From Emcibacter sp048269205 (lineage in GTDB: Bacteria; Pseudomonadota; Alphaproteobacteria; Sphingomonadales; Emcibacteraceae): DNA of 64,000 bases. Numbering within the stretch: the first letter of the stretch is position 1; each line of letters begins with the position of its first letter. Both the position numbers and the translations under genes were made by a program. The notes under the pieces are model-generated. The model was not told the origin of the DNA and did no database searches. It saw only the letters and a list, made by a program, of their open reading frames with translations. This document shows positions 25,373 to 33,681 of this stretch, piece by piece. The DNA lies in assembly GCF_048269205.1 (NCBI RefSeq), contig NZ_JBLXJC010000002.1, positions 62,001 through 126,000 of the forward strand, read 5' to 3'.

Positions 25373-25406
25373 CGGGAAAATGGACCAAATTTTGATCATT
25401 TTCCCG
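25373..25406. repeat. 34-base inverted repeat upstream of scoAB
   Basis: Arms CGGGAAAATG (25373-25382) and CATTTTCCCG (25397-25406) are perfectly complementary around a 14-base AT-rich spacer. It lies 217 bases before scoA and 134 bases before the IalB-family gene. An operator for a dimeric regulator, or a cruciform/hairpin element, would fit. No T-run follows on either strand. Confidence 0.6.
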
Positions 25407-25571
25407 ATAGGCAAATAATGTGGGTTTATACTCTCCCGATTGACCGGCTTTTTGCATTGCACCATCCATAGTCTGCCAGTAATGTGTCTCAATTGATCCC
25501 GGTACCTAAGTATCACTAGGCGTAATCCGGCGTTTGTATTATGTGTGTGCCGATCGAAAACCATAAAAAAA

Positions 25572-25587
25572 CCGGTTGTCAAAACCG
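25572..25587 (-). terminator. Terminator-like hairpin facing the minus strand in the scoA leader
   Basis: On the minus strand the sequence reads CCGGTT, TTGA, AACCGG and then seven T residues. This looks like a short rho-independent terminator, yet no minus-strand gene lies upstream of it. It could stop antisense transcription coming out of scoAB. On the plus strand the same repeat forms a hairpin in the scoA leader. Confidence 0.4.
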
Positions 25588-25604
25588 GACAACTTCAAAG
25601 CCAA

Positions 25605-25620
25605 GTTCAGGAGGTTGAAC
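25605..25620 (+). promoter_or_regulatory. Hairpin presenting the scoA Shine-Dalgarno sequence
   Basis: GTTCA (25605-25609) pairs with TGAAC (25616-25620), leaving the GGAGGT ribosome-binding site in the six-base loop, three bases before the ATG. The structure could modulate initiation. The stem is only five pairs, so chance is possible. Confidence 0.3.
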
Positions 25621-25623
25621 AAT

Positions 25624-26328
25624 ATGAGGAAAGTTTATGAGAGTGCCGAACAGGCCCTTGAGGGTATTCTGTTTGACGGCATGACCATCATGGCCGGGGG
25701 CTTCGGCCTGTGCGGCATCCCGGAGGAGCTGATCTTGGCGCTCAGGGATTCCGGCACCAAAGACATCACCGCCATCTCCAACAACGCCGGTGTGGATGAT
25801 TTCGGGCTCGGCCTGCTGCTGCAGACCCGGCAGATCAAAAAAATGATCTCCTCCTACGTCGGTGAAAACAAGGAATTCGAGCGCCAGTACCTGAACGGCG
25901 AACTGGAACTTGAATTCAATCCCCAAGGAACACTCGCGGAACGCTGCCGCGCCGGCGGCGCCGGCATTCCCGGCTTTTACACCAAGACCGGTGTCGGCAC
26001 CCTGGTGGCCGAAGGCAAGGAACATAAGGACTTCAACGGCGAGACCTATATCATGGAAACCGGCCTGGTGGCCGATGTGTCCATCGTCAAGGCCTGGAAA
26101 GGCGACAAGGAAGGCAACCTGATTTACCGCAAGACCGCGCGCAACTTCAATCCGAACATGGCCACCGCCGGCAAGGTCACCGTCGCCGAGGTGGAGGAAC
26201 TGGTGGAAGTGGGTGAGCTCGATGCGGACCAGATCCATACCCCCGGTATTTTCGTGCAGCGGATCATCGAGTGCAAGGCGCCCGAGAAACGCATCGAAAA
26301 AGTCACCACCCGCGCGAGAGGAGAATAA
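25624..26328 (+). CDS. scoA: 3-oxoacid CoA-transferase subunit A
   Basis: A 234-aa alpha subunit of succinyl-CoA:3-ketoacid CoA transferase, which activates acetoacetate or similar 3-ketoacids. The subunit A signature MTIMAGGFGLCGIPEELI is at about 21-38, and the C-terminal half carries KAWKGDKEGNLIYRKTARNFNP. The ATG at 25624 with AGGAGG nine bases upstream is the natural start. The frame also opens 48 bases earlier without a site. Subunit B follows after two bases. Confidence 0.95.
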   Translation: MRKVYESAEQALEGILFDGMTIMAGGFGLCGIPEELILALRDSGTKDITAISNNAGVDDFGLGLLLQTRQIKKMISSYVGENKEFERQYLNGELELEFNPQGTLAERCRAGGAGIPGFYTKTGVGTLVAEGKEHKDFNGETYIMETGLVADVSIVKAWKGDKEGNLIYRKTARNFNPNMATAGKVTVAEVEELVEVGELDADQIHTPGIFVQRIIECKAPEKRIEKVTTRARGE

Positions 26329-26330
26329 TC

Positions 26331-26975
26331 ATGCCCTGGACAAGAGATGACATGGCCAAACGGGCCGCGCAGGAACTGGAAGACGGCTTCTACGTCAATC
26401 TGGGTATCGGCATTCCGACCCTGGTCTCCAACTATATCCCGGACGGCATGGAAGTGACCCTGCAGTCGGAAAACGGCATGCTGGGCATGGGCCCCTTCCC
26501 TTACGAAGGCGAGGAAGATCCGGACCTGATCAATGCCGGCAAGCAGACCATCACCGAGCTGGACAAAACCAGCTATTTCTCCTCCGCCGACAGCTTCGGC
26601 ATGATCCGCGGCGGCCATATCAACATGGCCATCCTGGGCGCGATGCAGGTGGCGGAAAACGGCGACCTGGCCAACTGGATGATCCCGGGCAAGCTGGTCA
26701 AGGGCATGGGCGGCGCCATGGACCTGGTCGCCGGCGTGAAAAAAGTGGTGGTCATCATGGATCACACCGCCAAGGACGGCGCGGCCAAGTTCCTGAAAGC
26801 CTGTGACCTGCCGCTGACCGGCGCGGGCGTGGTCGACATGCTGATCACCAATGTGGGCACCTTCACGATCACCCCGGAAGGCGTGACCCTGATCGAGCTG
26901 GCCCCGGAAGTGACCGTCGAGGACGTCAAGGCGTCAACGGAAGCGCATTTTGAGGTCGCCGCCGGACTGGCGTAA
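26331..26975 (+). CDS. scoB: 3-oxoacid CoA-transferase subunit B
   Basis: A 214-aa beta subunit of the same enzyme. It carries the catalytic glutamate in LQSENGMLGMGP (near residue 50), which forms the CoA thioester intermediate, and GGHINMAILGAMQV. The start ATG at 26331 follows GAGAGGAGAATAATC. It is the second gene of a two-gene operon that ends in a strong terminator at 27003-27030. The HSD10-like dehydrogenase about 4.7 kb downstream acts in related ketoacid degradation. Confidence 0.95.
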   Translation: MPWTRDDMAKRAAQELEDGFYVNLGIGIPTLVSNYIPDGMEVTLQSENGMLGMGPFPYEGEEDPDLINAGKQTITELDKTSYFSSADSFGMIRGGHINMAILGAMQVAENGDLANWMIPGKLVKGMGGAMDLVAGVKKVVVIMDHTAKDGAAKFLKACDLPLTGAGVVDMLITNVGTFTITPEGVTLIELAPEVTVEDVKASTEAHFEVAAGLA

Positions 26976-27002
26976 AGAGCCTTTACACAGATTGAAACGA
27001 AG

Positions 27003-27030
27003 AAGCCGGGTGATAAACCCGGCTTTTTTT
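27003..27030 (+). terminator. Rho-independent terminator of scoAB
   Basis: A nine-base stem AAGCCGGGT / ACCCGGCTT with the five-base loop GATAA, followed by seven T residues. It begins 28 bases after the scoB stop and also faces the end of the convergent PepSY-type gene. Confidence 0.9.
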
Positions 27031-27040
27031 GTTGAAGAAC

Positions 27041-27595
27041 CTACATCCCGAACGCCAGGAACGCCGTGGCCGCCGTCCCGATGATCGCGGTAATGATGGT
27101 CGGGCGGCGGTAATTGGGCGCCAGCAGGCCGACAAGAAGCCCGCCAACCACGGACAGGAACAGTACCGAGCCCACCGCAATCAGATAGGTGCGGAAGATA
27201 CGCGGACCGTGGCCCATATGCAGCTCCATCAGGCTATATTGCCAGTCCGGCTCGTTCAGGGTCGCCTGCATGCTGTCTTCGCCAACTTCGAATTCCACAA
27301 AGGTGCGCGAGGTCGGCCGGGTCAGGAAATTATTGCCCCTGTCCTTGATATATTCGAAATCCACGTCAATATTCTGGGCCGCCAGCAGGCTACGCACATC
27401 TTCCTCAAGGGTTGGGCTTTTCGGATCCAGCATAGTTCCGGCCGGAAGCTCTATCGGGGTGCGGGTGACTTCCTCCTTGAACCCCGCCACATGCATACCG
27501 CCGGAGATGGCCATCAATAGGAAAGCCGGGGCCAGAAAAGCGGCCAGATAAAGATGGGCAAGAACCAGGAAACGACGAAGCTTGAGAGTATTCAT
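27041..27595 (-). CDS. PepSY-associated membrane protein
   Basis: A 184-aa protein with one N-terminal membrane helix (FLVLAHLYLAAFLAPAFLLMAISGG), a periplasmic domain (about 40-125), and two C-terminal helices. The LxxxHL and ELHMGHGPR segments resemble PepSY-TM proteins, which often sit near iron uptake or respiratory genes. The histidines in HMGHGP could bind heme or metal (inference). It is transcribed alone and converges on scoB. The family assignment is tentative. Confidence 0.6.
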   Translation of the reverse strand: MNTLKLRRFLVLAHLYLAAFLAPAFLLMAISGGMHVAGFKEEVTRTPIELPAGTMLDPKSPTLEEDVRSLLAAQNIDVDFEYIKDRGNNFLTRPTSRTFVEFEVGEDSMQATLNEPDWQYSLMELHMGHGPRIFRTYLIAVGSVLFLSVVGGLLVGLLAPNYRRPTIITAIIGTAATAFLAFGM

Positions 27596-27677
27596 GTGGA
27601 ATGATCCCCGTAAAATTATTATCAGAACTATGTTATTTATACTCGACCCGGCTCAAAATCCGACCCCAAAAATGAAA

Positions 27678-27701
27678 AAGCCGGATCAGATGACCCGGCT
27701 T
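27678..27701 (-). terminator. Terminator downstream of sodB
   Basis: AAGCCGGATCA and TGACCCGGCTT pair with a single mismatch around a two-base loop. Reading the minus strand, the stem is followed by a T-rich run (TTTTTCATTTTT). It lies 25 bases past the sodB stop. Confidence 0.75.
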
Positions 27702-27726
27702 TGAATAATTTTGACTGTGACTGAAC

Positions 27727-28308
27727 TTAACCGAAGTTCTTAGCCACAAAGTCCCAGTTCACCAGGGCCCAGAAGGCCTTCAGGTAATCCGGGCGCACAT
27801 TGCGGTAATCGATGTAATAGGCATGCTCCCATACATCACAGGTCAGAAGCGGGGTCACACTTTCATCGGTCAGCGGAGTTGCCGCATTTGAGGTGTTGAC
27901 GAGGGCCAGGGAACCGTCGGCTTTTTTTACCAGCCAGGTCCAGCCTGAGCCGAAGTTATTGACGGCGCTGTCGGTGAATTTGGCTTTAAAGTCCTCAAAG
28001 GAGCCAAAGGCCGCGTTGATGGCGTCGGCCAGGGCGCCGGTCGGGGCGCCGCCACCGTTGGGGCTCAGCCCTTCCCAATAAAAGGTGTGATTCCAGACCT
28101 GGGCCGCATTGTTGAAGACGCCGCCTTCGGAAGCCTTGACGATTTCTTCCAGGGATTTGCCGGCAAGGTCGGTGCCTTCAATCAGGCCGTTCAGCTTGAC
28201 CACATAGGTGTTGTGGTGTTTGCCGTAATGATATTCCAGTGTTTCTTTCGAAATATGGGGCTCGAGGGCGTCCATAGCGTAAGGCAGAGCAGGCAGTTCA
28301 ATGGTCAT
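27727..28308 (-). CDS. sodB: Superoxide dismutase [Fe]
   Basis: A 193-aa iron superoxide dismutase. Ligands are visible as His in LEYHYGKHH (residue 27), His in WNHTFYW (near 74), and Asp/His in DVWEHAYYIDY (near 157-161). AAQVWNHTFYW, with Gln at position 70, is the Fe-type signature, as opposed to the GG motif of Mn enzymes. No signal peptide, so cytosolic. GGAGAATAGAGA precedes the ATG. Confidence 0.96.
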   Translation of the reverse strand: MTIELPALPYAMDALEPHISKETLEYHYGKHHNTYVVKLNGLIEGTDLAGKSLEEIVKASEGGVFNNAAQVWNHTFYWEGLSPNGGGAPTGALADAINAAFGSFEDFKAKFTDSAVNNFGSGWTWLVKKADGSLALVNTSNAATPLTDESVTPLLTCDVWEHAYYIDYRNVRPDYLKAFWALVNWDFVAKNFG

Positions 28309-28740
28309 TCTCTATTCTCCAGTTTTTAATATACCCTAGTTCAAAAATCTGTTCGGCGCGCAAAAAGGCCCCGCAGACCCCCGCAGGTCTGTTTGTCCCT
28401 CATTTATCAATACTACCGATCAGAAGGCCGATGCGGCCCACTGAATGGATGGAAATATACTTTATCCATCCACTGTGACAGTCCCGTGATCGGGAAGATT
28501 TCCCCCGGGCCCCTGTTGCCAAACATATAGGTAATCATGCCTTGTCTCTCAAGATGGAAAATGGAATTTTTCCGGAAAAAGACACAAGGCGCTGATTAAA
28601 TGTCACTATTTCGCCTAGCGGATCGTCAAGTAAAGGGAAGGAAAAAATCCGCTTGGCCCCTGCACAGAAATATCCCATAGTCCTGACAAGAGTTTTCCAC
28701 ATGTTCACAAGCCCGTGTTCCCCGCAGACGGAAGTTCCAG
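28309..28740. promoter_or_regulatory. Region between sodB and the EamA transporter cluster
   Basis: 432 bases without a gene. It holds the leader of sodB (minus) and of the first transporter (plus). An inverted repeat TGGATGGA / TCCATCCA lies at 28446-28472 with an 11-base AT-rich spacer, operator-like. A second short hairpin is CAGACC / GGTCTG at 28374-28391. No clear promoter hexamers were found. Confidence 0.5.
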
Positions 28741-29637
28741 ATGTCCCCGAGTAACATCACCACAAGCAACTACGGCAGGGCCATCGCCTATATGGCAGGC
28801 TATGCGCTCAACTATGCTCTGCTCTGGGCCCTGGTGCGTCATCTTTCAGCGGATCTGCATCCCTTCCAGCTGGTATTTTTCCGGACGTTCCTCGGCTTGT
28901 TATTCATTCTTCCGGCGCTGCGGCATCTTGAAATATCCCAGTTTAGAAGAATACCGCGGCCACTTTATTTCTTCCGCGCCATTTTTAATATCACCTCGGT
29001 ATTTGGCGCCTTTTATGCGGTCAGCCACATCTCCCTGGCCGATGCCGTCGCTTACAGCTATCTGGCCCCTATCTTCGCCACCATCATGGCGGCGGTTTTC
29101 CTTGGCGAAAAATTCCGCCTTGCCCGGATGATGGCGGTGCTCTGTGCCTTTGGCGGCATGCTGATCGTGCTGAGACCCGGATTTCAGGAAACCGGCCCGG
29201 GCGTCCTCGGGGCCCTGACAAGCGCCCTGTGCTTCGCCGCCACCATGATCAGTGTGAAAAAACTGACCGGTGAAGATCCCCCGGCCGTGGTCACTTTTTA
29301 CGGCTTTGCCCTCGGCACCCCGATCAGCCTGGCTGTCGCCCTGTTTTTCTGGCAATGGCCGACGATCGGTCAATGGCCCCTGATCCTGTGCCTCGGGCTG
29401 TTTTCCTCCATTGCCCATGTGTGCATGGCCCGGGCTTTCTCCCTGGCGGAAATGACGTCCGTCCTGCCCATGGACTTCACCCGGCTGATCTTTGCCGCCC
29501 TCATCGGCATCACCCTTTTCGGCGACCCGTTCGATGTCTATACCTGGATCGGCGCGGCCATCATCCTTACAAGTTCGGTCTATGTGGCTTACAGGGAAAA
29601 CCGCAAAAGCAAAATCCCCGAGGCCCCGGTGTCATAG
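28741..29637 (+). CDS. EamA-family (DMT) transporter, copy 1
   Basis: A 298-aa ten-helix drug/metabolite transporter with two EamA domains. The signature segments FYAVSHISLADAVAYSYLAPIF and GEKFRLARMMAVLCAFGGMLIVLRPG mark the end of domain 1. Substrate is unknown; members export amino acids, nucleosides or S-adenosylmethionine. It is the first of three tandem paralogs on the plus strand. Confidence 0.9.
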   Translation: MSPSNITTSNYGRAIAYMAGYALNYALLWALVRHLSADLHPFQLVFFRTFLGLLFILPALRHLEISQFRRIPRPLYFFRAIFNITSVFGAFYAVSHISLADAVAYSYLAPIFATIMAAVFLGEKFRLARMMAVLCAFGGMLIVLRPGFQETGPGVLGALTSALCFAATMISVKKLTGEDPPAVVTFYGFALGTPISLAVALFFWQWPTIGQWPLILCLGLFSSIAHVCMARAFSLAEMTSVLPMDFTRLIFAALIGITLFGDPFDVYTWIGAAIILTSSVYVAYRENRKSKIPEAPVS

Positions 29638-29710
29638 CTTTTGACAAGCCCGGCCACAGCAATTAACCTGTTGACACAGTTATCAGTTTTCCCGCAATCC
29701 GGATGTGTTT

Positions 29711-30655
29711 ATGACCCCTGCGCCGCTTCAGAAAAACAATGTCATGCTCGGCTCGGCCTATATGCTGACCGGTTGCCTGACCTTTTCCCTGATGGGTGGA
29801 CTGATCCGGGAACTGGCCGATGGCGGCATCCACCCGCTGATCACCGCCTTCTGGCGCACCTTTTTCGCCCTGTGCATTATCTTGCCGCTGTTCTGGAAAA
29901 GCGGCATCATCAAGGGGCTGAAAACGGATAGGCTTGGCTTGCATTTACTGCGCGGCACACTTTCAAGTTTTTCCGTGATGGCTAATTTTTACGCCTTCAG
30001 CGTCATTCCCCTGGCCGAGGCCGTCTCCTACAGTTTCGCCACCCCGATCTTCACCACCATACTGGCGGTATTCATCCTCAAGGAAAAAATCAGGCTGCCC
30101 CGCATTCTCGCCATTGCGGCAGGGTTCGGCGGTATGCTGGTTCTGCTGAGACCGGGACATGCCCCCCTCAGCCCCGGTATTGCCGCGGCCCTCGGCGCTG
30201 CCGTTACCGTCGCCCTGGCAATCGTCATTGTGCGTATCCTCAGCCGGACGGACAGCCCCCGGGTCATTACGGTCTATTCCCTGTTGTTCACCCTGCCGGT
30301 CAGCTTTGTGTTTGCCCTGCCGGTCTGGGTCTGGCCTGACGGCCGCACTCTGCTCCTGCTTGTCTTTACCGGCCTGCTCGCCAGCATCACCCAGCTTTCC
30401 CTGTCAAAGGCGCTTTTCGAAGCCGAGGCCAGTGCCCTGATGCCGCTGGACTTCACCAGGCTTATTTTTTCCGCACTGGTTGGGTATTTCCTGTTCGCCG
30501 AACAGCCGGGCCTCAATACCTATATCGGCTCTGCCATCATCATGGCCAGCGCCCTTTATGCGGCGCACCGGGAACGCATTAACGCGCGTCGGGAAAAAGG
30601 CCGGGTCCCGCCCGCAGCAGAGGCAACGATAAAACCCGGCGGAGAAGGCCTTTGA
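29711..30655 (+). CDS. EamA-family (DMT) transporter, copy 2
   Basis: A 314-aa ten-helix transporter. It has the same landmarks as copy 1 (FYAFSVIPLAEAVSYSFATPIF and GFGGMLVLLRPGH) and a charged C-terminal tail. The ATG at 29711 has GGA seven bases upstream; a GTG two codons earlier is also possible. It overlaps copy 3 by four bases, so translation of the two is probably coupled. Confidence 0.9.
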   Translation: MTPAPLQKNNVMLGSAYMLTGCLTFSLMGGLIRELADGGIHPLITAFWRTFFALCIILPLFWKSGIIKGLKTDRLGLHLLRGTLSSFSVMANFYAFSVIPLAEAVSYSFATPIFTTILAVFILKEKIRLPRILAIAAGFGGMLVLLRPGHAPLSPGIAAALGAAVTVALAIVIVRILSRTDSPRVITVYSLLFTLPVSFVFALPVWVWPDGRTLLLLVFTGLLASITQLSLSKALFEAEASALMPLDFTRLIFSALVGYFLFAEQPGLNTYIGSAIIMASALYAAHRERINARREKGRVPPAAEATIKPGGEGL

Positions 30656-31563
30656 GCGAGGTCCCGGCCCCGCGGCCCCAGAACAATTTGCATGGCATCC
30701 TGTTCATGATTGCCGGCGGCCTGTGCATGTCCGTCAACAGCATCTTCATCCGTAATGCGGGCCATAGCCTAGGGGTTTTCGAGGTGGTGTTCCTGCGCTC
30801 GGTGGTCATTGTCACCTTCGCCCTGCTTTTTTCCCGCAGCTTCACCCTGGAAAGCCTGAAAACACAACAACCCAAACTGATTGCCGCGCGCAGCATGCTT
30901 ATGTGCCTGATCGTGCTGGCCAATTTTACCGCTATCATGTATCTGCCGCTGGTCACCGTAACTTCGATCCAGTTCACCCGGCCGCTTTATCTTGTGGTGC
31001 TGGCCGCCCTGTTCCTGGGGGAAAGCGTCAAACTGCCCCGCACCATCGCCACCCTCATCGGTTTTGCGGGGGTGTTGATCATCCTACGCCCGGGTAGCGA
31101 TAGCGATATTCACTGGGCCATGACCCTGCTTCTTGCCGGCACCATGGCTTCAAGCATGAACGCCATCGTCACCAAAAAACTGACTGTTACCGACAAAATC
31201 AGCAACATGATGATCTACAGCAATTTTGCCGTGATTGCCATGTGCGCCCCCATTGCCATTTACTACTGGATAATGCCCGGCTGGATGGACCTTTTGTGGC
31301 TGCTCGGCCTTGGCGCCATGTCCGGCGGCACCCAGTATTTCGTCATCCGCGCCTATGACCGGGGAGAAGCCACCGTGGTCGCCCCCTTCGACTATATGCG
31401 CATTATATTTGTCGCTCTGATTGGCTATTTTATCTTTGATGAACTTCCGGATATCTTCACCTGGATCGGTGCCTTTATCATCATCGTCTCCACCCTGTTC
31501 ATCGCCTGGCGCGAGGCACAATTGAAAAAGAAAATCGGCAGCGAAAATTCGCAGAAACAATAG
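30652..31563 (+). CDS. EamA-family (DMT) transporter, copy 3
   Basis: A 303-aa ten-helix transporter (TAIMYLPLVTVTSIQFTRPLYLVVLAALFLGE). The start is a TTG at 30652 overlapping the copy 2 stop, with GGAGAAGG just before it. The next in-frame ATG (residue 19) falls inside the first membrane helix and would damage it. It is more diverged than copies 1 and 2 are from each other, suggesting different substrates. Confidence 0.87.
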   Translation: MSEVPAPRPQNNLHGILFMIAGGLCMSVNSIFIRNAGHSLGVFEVVFLRSVVIVTFALLFSRSFTLESLKTQQPKLIAARSMLMCLIVLANFTAIMYLPLVTVTSIQFTRPLYLVVLAALFLGESVKLPRTIATLIGFAGVLIILRPGSDSDIHWAMTLLLAGTMASSMNAIVTKKLTVTDKISNMMIYSNFAVIAMCAPIAIYYWIMPGWMDLLWLLGLGAMSGGTQYFVIRAYDRGEATVVAPFDYMRIIFVALIGYFIFDELPDIFTWIGAFIIIVSTLFIAWREAQLKKKIGSENSQKQ

Positions 31564-31626
31564 CTCGACTTTTTTCCGCCGCTGCATTATATGTTACTCA
31601 ACAGTAACATCATTCAAGAGGGAAAC

Positions 31627-32391
31627 ATGGATATTCAAGGTAAAGTCGCTGTCGTCACCGGCGCCGCCTCGGGACTGGGAGACGCCACCGCCCGCGCACT
31701 GGCCGCCGCCGGGGCAAAAGTCGCCGTCTTCGATCTGAACCGTGACGGCGGGGAAAAAGTCGCCTCTGCCATCGGTGGTGTCTTTTTCGAAGTTGACGTC
31801 ACATCCGAGGACAGCGTCACGGCTGCCCTGGACGGGGTTGAGGAGAAACTGGGCGCCCCCCGTATCCTGGTCAACTGTGCCGGCATCGCCCCGGCCCAGA
31901 AAACCGTCGGCAAGGAAAATGCCCCGCATGATTTCGACCTGTACAAAAAAGTGCTGGAAGTCAACCTGTTCGGCACCTTCAATACCGTGCGCCTGACGGC
32001 GGCCCGCATGGCGGCACAGGATCCTCTGGACGGCCTGGAACGCGGTGTGATTGTCAACACAGCCTCCATCGCCGCCTTTGATGGCCAGATCGGCCAGGTC
32101 GCTTATGCTTCCTCCAAGGCCGCCATTGCCGGCATGACCCTGCCCATCGCCCGGGATCTCTGCAAACTGGGCATCCGCATCTGCACCATCGCGCCGGGCA
32201 TTTTCGGCACCCCGATGCTGCTCGGCCTGCCCCAGGAAGTTCAGGACAGCCTTGGCGCCAGCGTGCCCTTCCCCAGCCGCCTCGGCAAGCCGGAAGAATA
32301 TGCCGCCCTGGCCCAGCATATTGTGGAAAACCAGATGCTGAACGGGGAAACCATCCGCCTTGATGGCGCCCTGCGCATGGCTCCTAAATAG
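31627..32391 (+). CDS. Short-chain dehydrogenase, 3-hydroxyacyl-CoA dehydrogenase type II (HSD10-like)
   Basis: A 254-aa NAD-dependent SDR. TGAASGLG (11-18) is the cofactor motif, NCAG (near 88) follows, and the catalytic Ser is in NTASIAA with YASSK holding the Tyr/Lys (near 162-166). The insert around APAQKTVGKENAP is typical of the HSD17B10/2-methyl-3-hydroxybutyryl-CoA dehydrogenase group, which works in branched-chain amino acid and fatty acid breakdown. The ATG at 31627 has GAGGGAAAC before it; the frame's earlier ATG at 31591 lacks a site. A terminator follows. Confidence 0.88.
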   Translation: MDIQGKVAVVTGAASGLGDATARALAAAGAKVAVFDLNRDGGEKVASAIGGVFFEVDVTSEDSVTAALDGVEEKLGAPRILVNCAGIAPAQKTVGKENAPHDFDLYKKVLEVNLFGTFNTVRLTAARMAAQDPLDGLERGVIVNTASIAAFDGQIGQVAYASSKAAIAGMTLPIARDLCKLGIRICTIAPGIFGTPMLLGLPQEVQDSLGASVPFPSRLGKPEEYAALAQHIVENQMLNGETIRLDGALRMAPK

Positions 32392-32413
32392 GCTGTCTAT
32401 GGATTACAAAGCA

Positions 32414-32446
32414 AAAAAAGGAGCCTCGCGGGGCTCCTTTTCTTTT
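32414..32446 (+). terminator. Bidirectional terminator between the HSD10-like gene and the universal stress gene
   Basis: AAAAAGGAGCC pairs with GGCTCCTTTT around a six-base loop, with A-rich sequence before and T-rich sequence after. It serves the plus-strand dehydrogenase and, in reverse, the convergent stress-protein gene. Confidence 0.85.
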
Positions 32447-32460
32447 ATGCTGGGTGGCAC

Positions 32461-33285
32461 TCAGCTTGCGGAACAGTTAATCACCATCACATCCCGGTTA
32501 AGCCTGCGGATTATTTCCTCGCTTTTATTACCGCGCACAGCCGCCATGATCCCCTTGCGGGATAATGTTCCAATCACAACAATGTCCGCATCGATATCAT
32601 CTGCTACAGTGGAAATGATGGTCACCGGATCCCCCTGTTGAACATGGATATTTTCCTGCACCGTATCAGTTTCCCTGAGCAGCATGGCCCGGTCCGGGAA
32701 TTCCATGGTGTCCTCATAGGCATTAACCACATGTTTCTCGGCGCCGTAAGAATTGGCCATCATGCGACTGACTGCCAAAATATTTTCATTCAGTTCCACA
32801 TAACGGGGATTGTCGGTCTGCATATTGACTGCCGCCAGAATGGTCTTACGATGCATCTGGGCTGATGGATGAACAATCAGCACCGGGCACGGCGCCACCC
32901 TGAACAGGGCCCAGCGGGAGGCGGACAATTCATTCTGGTGTTTTTCAGTGGCATAATCCGACATTATGATCAAGCCGGCGCCATACCTGTCCACCGCGGC
33001 CACTACCGACTTCTGCCAGTCTTCGGTCCAGAAGACCTCGGCCGTGTAGTGGATACCGGCTTTATGCAGGGGTTTTACCAGATCGGAAAACCAGTCATTA
33101 TTGCAATGAAATTCAAAGGACTCCCGGCCTATATGATCCATTTCCACGGTAATGAAGAGATGGATACTGACCCCGCCATCGATGATCTCATTCATCAACA
33201 GGGCGCGCCTCAGAGCATATTGCACCTCCTCGGCCGGATCAATTATAACAAGCACTTTACGCAGTGACGGGGTTGTTTCAGTCAT
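32461..33285 (-). CDS. Tandem-domain universal stress protein (UspE-like)
   Basis: A 274-aa cytosolic protein with two Usp domains (about 8-145 and 148-272). The second domain ends in GTLSRKGIMAAVRGNKSEEI, the G-x-G-(9)-G nucleotide-binding pattern; the first domain has a weaker version. Usp proteins are induced in stationary phase and stress. It is monocistronic, with 111 bases before the upstream pterin dehydratase stop. Confidence 0.88.
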   Translation of the reverse strand: MTETTPSLRKVLVIIDPAEEVQYALRRALLMNEIIDGGVSIHLFITVEMDHIGRESFEFHCNNDWFSDLVKPLHKAGIHYTAEVFWTEDWQKSVVAAVDRYGAGLIIMSDYATEKHQNELSASRWALFRVAPCPVLIVHPSAQMHRKTILAAVNMQTDNPRYVELNENILAVSRMMANSYGAEKHVVNAYEDTMEFPDRAMLLRETDTVQENIHVQQGDPVTIISTVADDIDADIVVIGTLSRKGIMAAVRGNKSEEIIRRLNRDVMVINCSAS

Positions 33286-33396
33286 GGTGGCTCTTCCTTC
33301 AGTAGGATTTTATCTGCCCCAGACTGCACCCCAAGGATCCCGCGGTCATTGATCCAGGCCAATTGACTGTCTTTTTACTGGAAAATCTGACGAAAA

Positions 33397-33681
33397 TCAG
33401 GCTGCCGCGTGGTTCATGTATCTGGCCAGCTGCACATCCTTCAGGGTAAGCCCGCCGGCGCTATGGGTGGTCAGTGTCACTTCGACCCTGTTATAGACAT
33501 TGGACCATTCGGGATGATGATCCATTTTTTCCGCCCGGAGCGCGATCCGGCTCATAAAGGCAAAGGCCTCGGCAAAATCCTCGAATTTAAAGCTCTTGCA
33601 AATCGCCTCCCGGTCCGCGACCTTTTCCCAGCCGGGAAGCTCGGCCAGGGCCTCGGCAATATCGCTGTCGTCTAGTTTCAT
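33397..33681 (-). CDS. phhB: Pterin-4a-carbinolamine dehydratase
   Basis: A 94-aa enzyme that recycles the tetrahydrobiopterin-type cofactor of phenylalanine hydroxylase. The signature DHHPEWSNVYNRVEVTLTTH (near residues 53-72) holds the catalytic histidines. Its ATG overlaps the sirtuin stop (ATGA at 33678-33681). No phenylalanine hydroxylase gene is seen in the window. Confidence 0.95.
   Translation of the reverse strand: MKLDDSDIAEALAELPGWEKVADREAICKSFKFEDFAEAFAFMSRIALRAEKMDHHPEWSNVYNRVEVTLTTHSAGGLTLKDVQLARYMNHAAA

Larger units (their letters stand above)
25240..25623. promoter_or_regulatory. Divergent region between the IalB-family gene and scoA
   Basis: 384 bases with no credible gene. 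It contains a perfect inverted repeat at 25373-25406 (listed separately), an inverted repeat CCGGTT/AACCGG at 25572-25587, and a hairpin around the scoA ribosome-binding site. A 69-codon plus-strand frame (25262-25471) has no ribosome-binding site and is not called. Confidence 0.6.
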
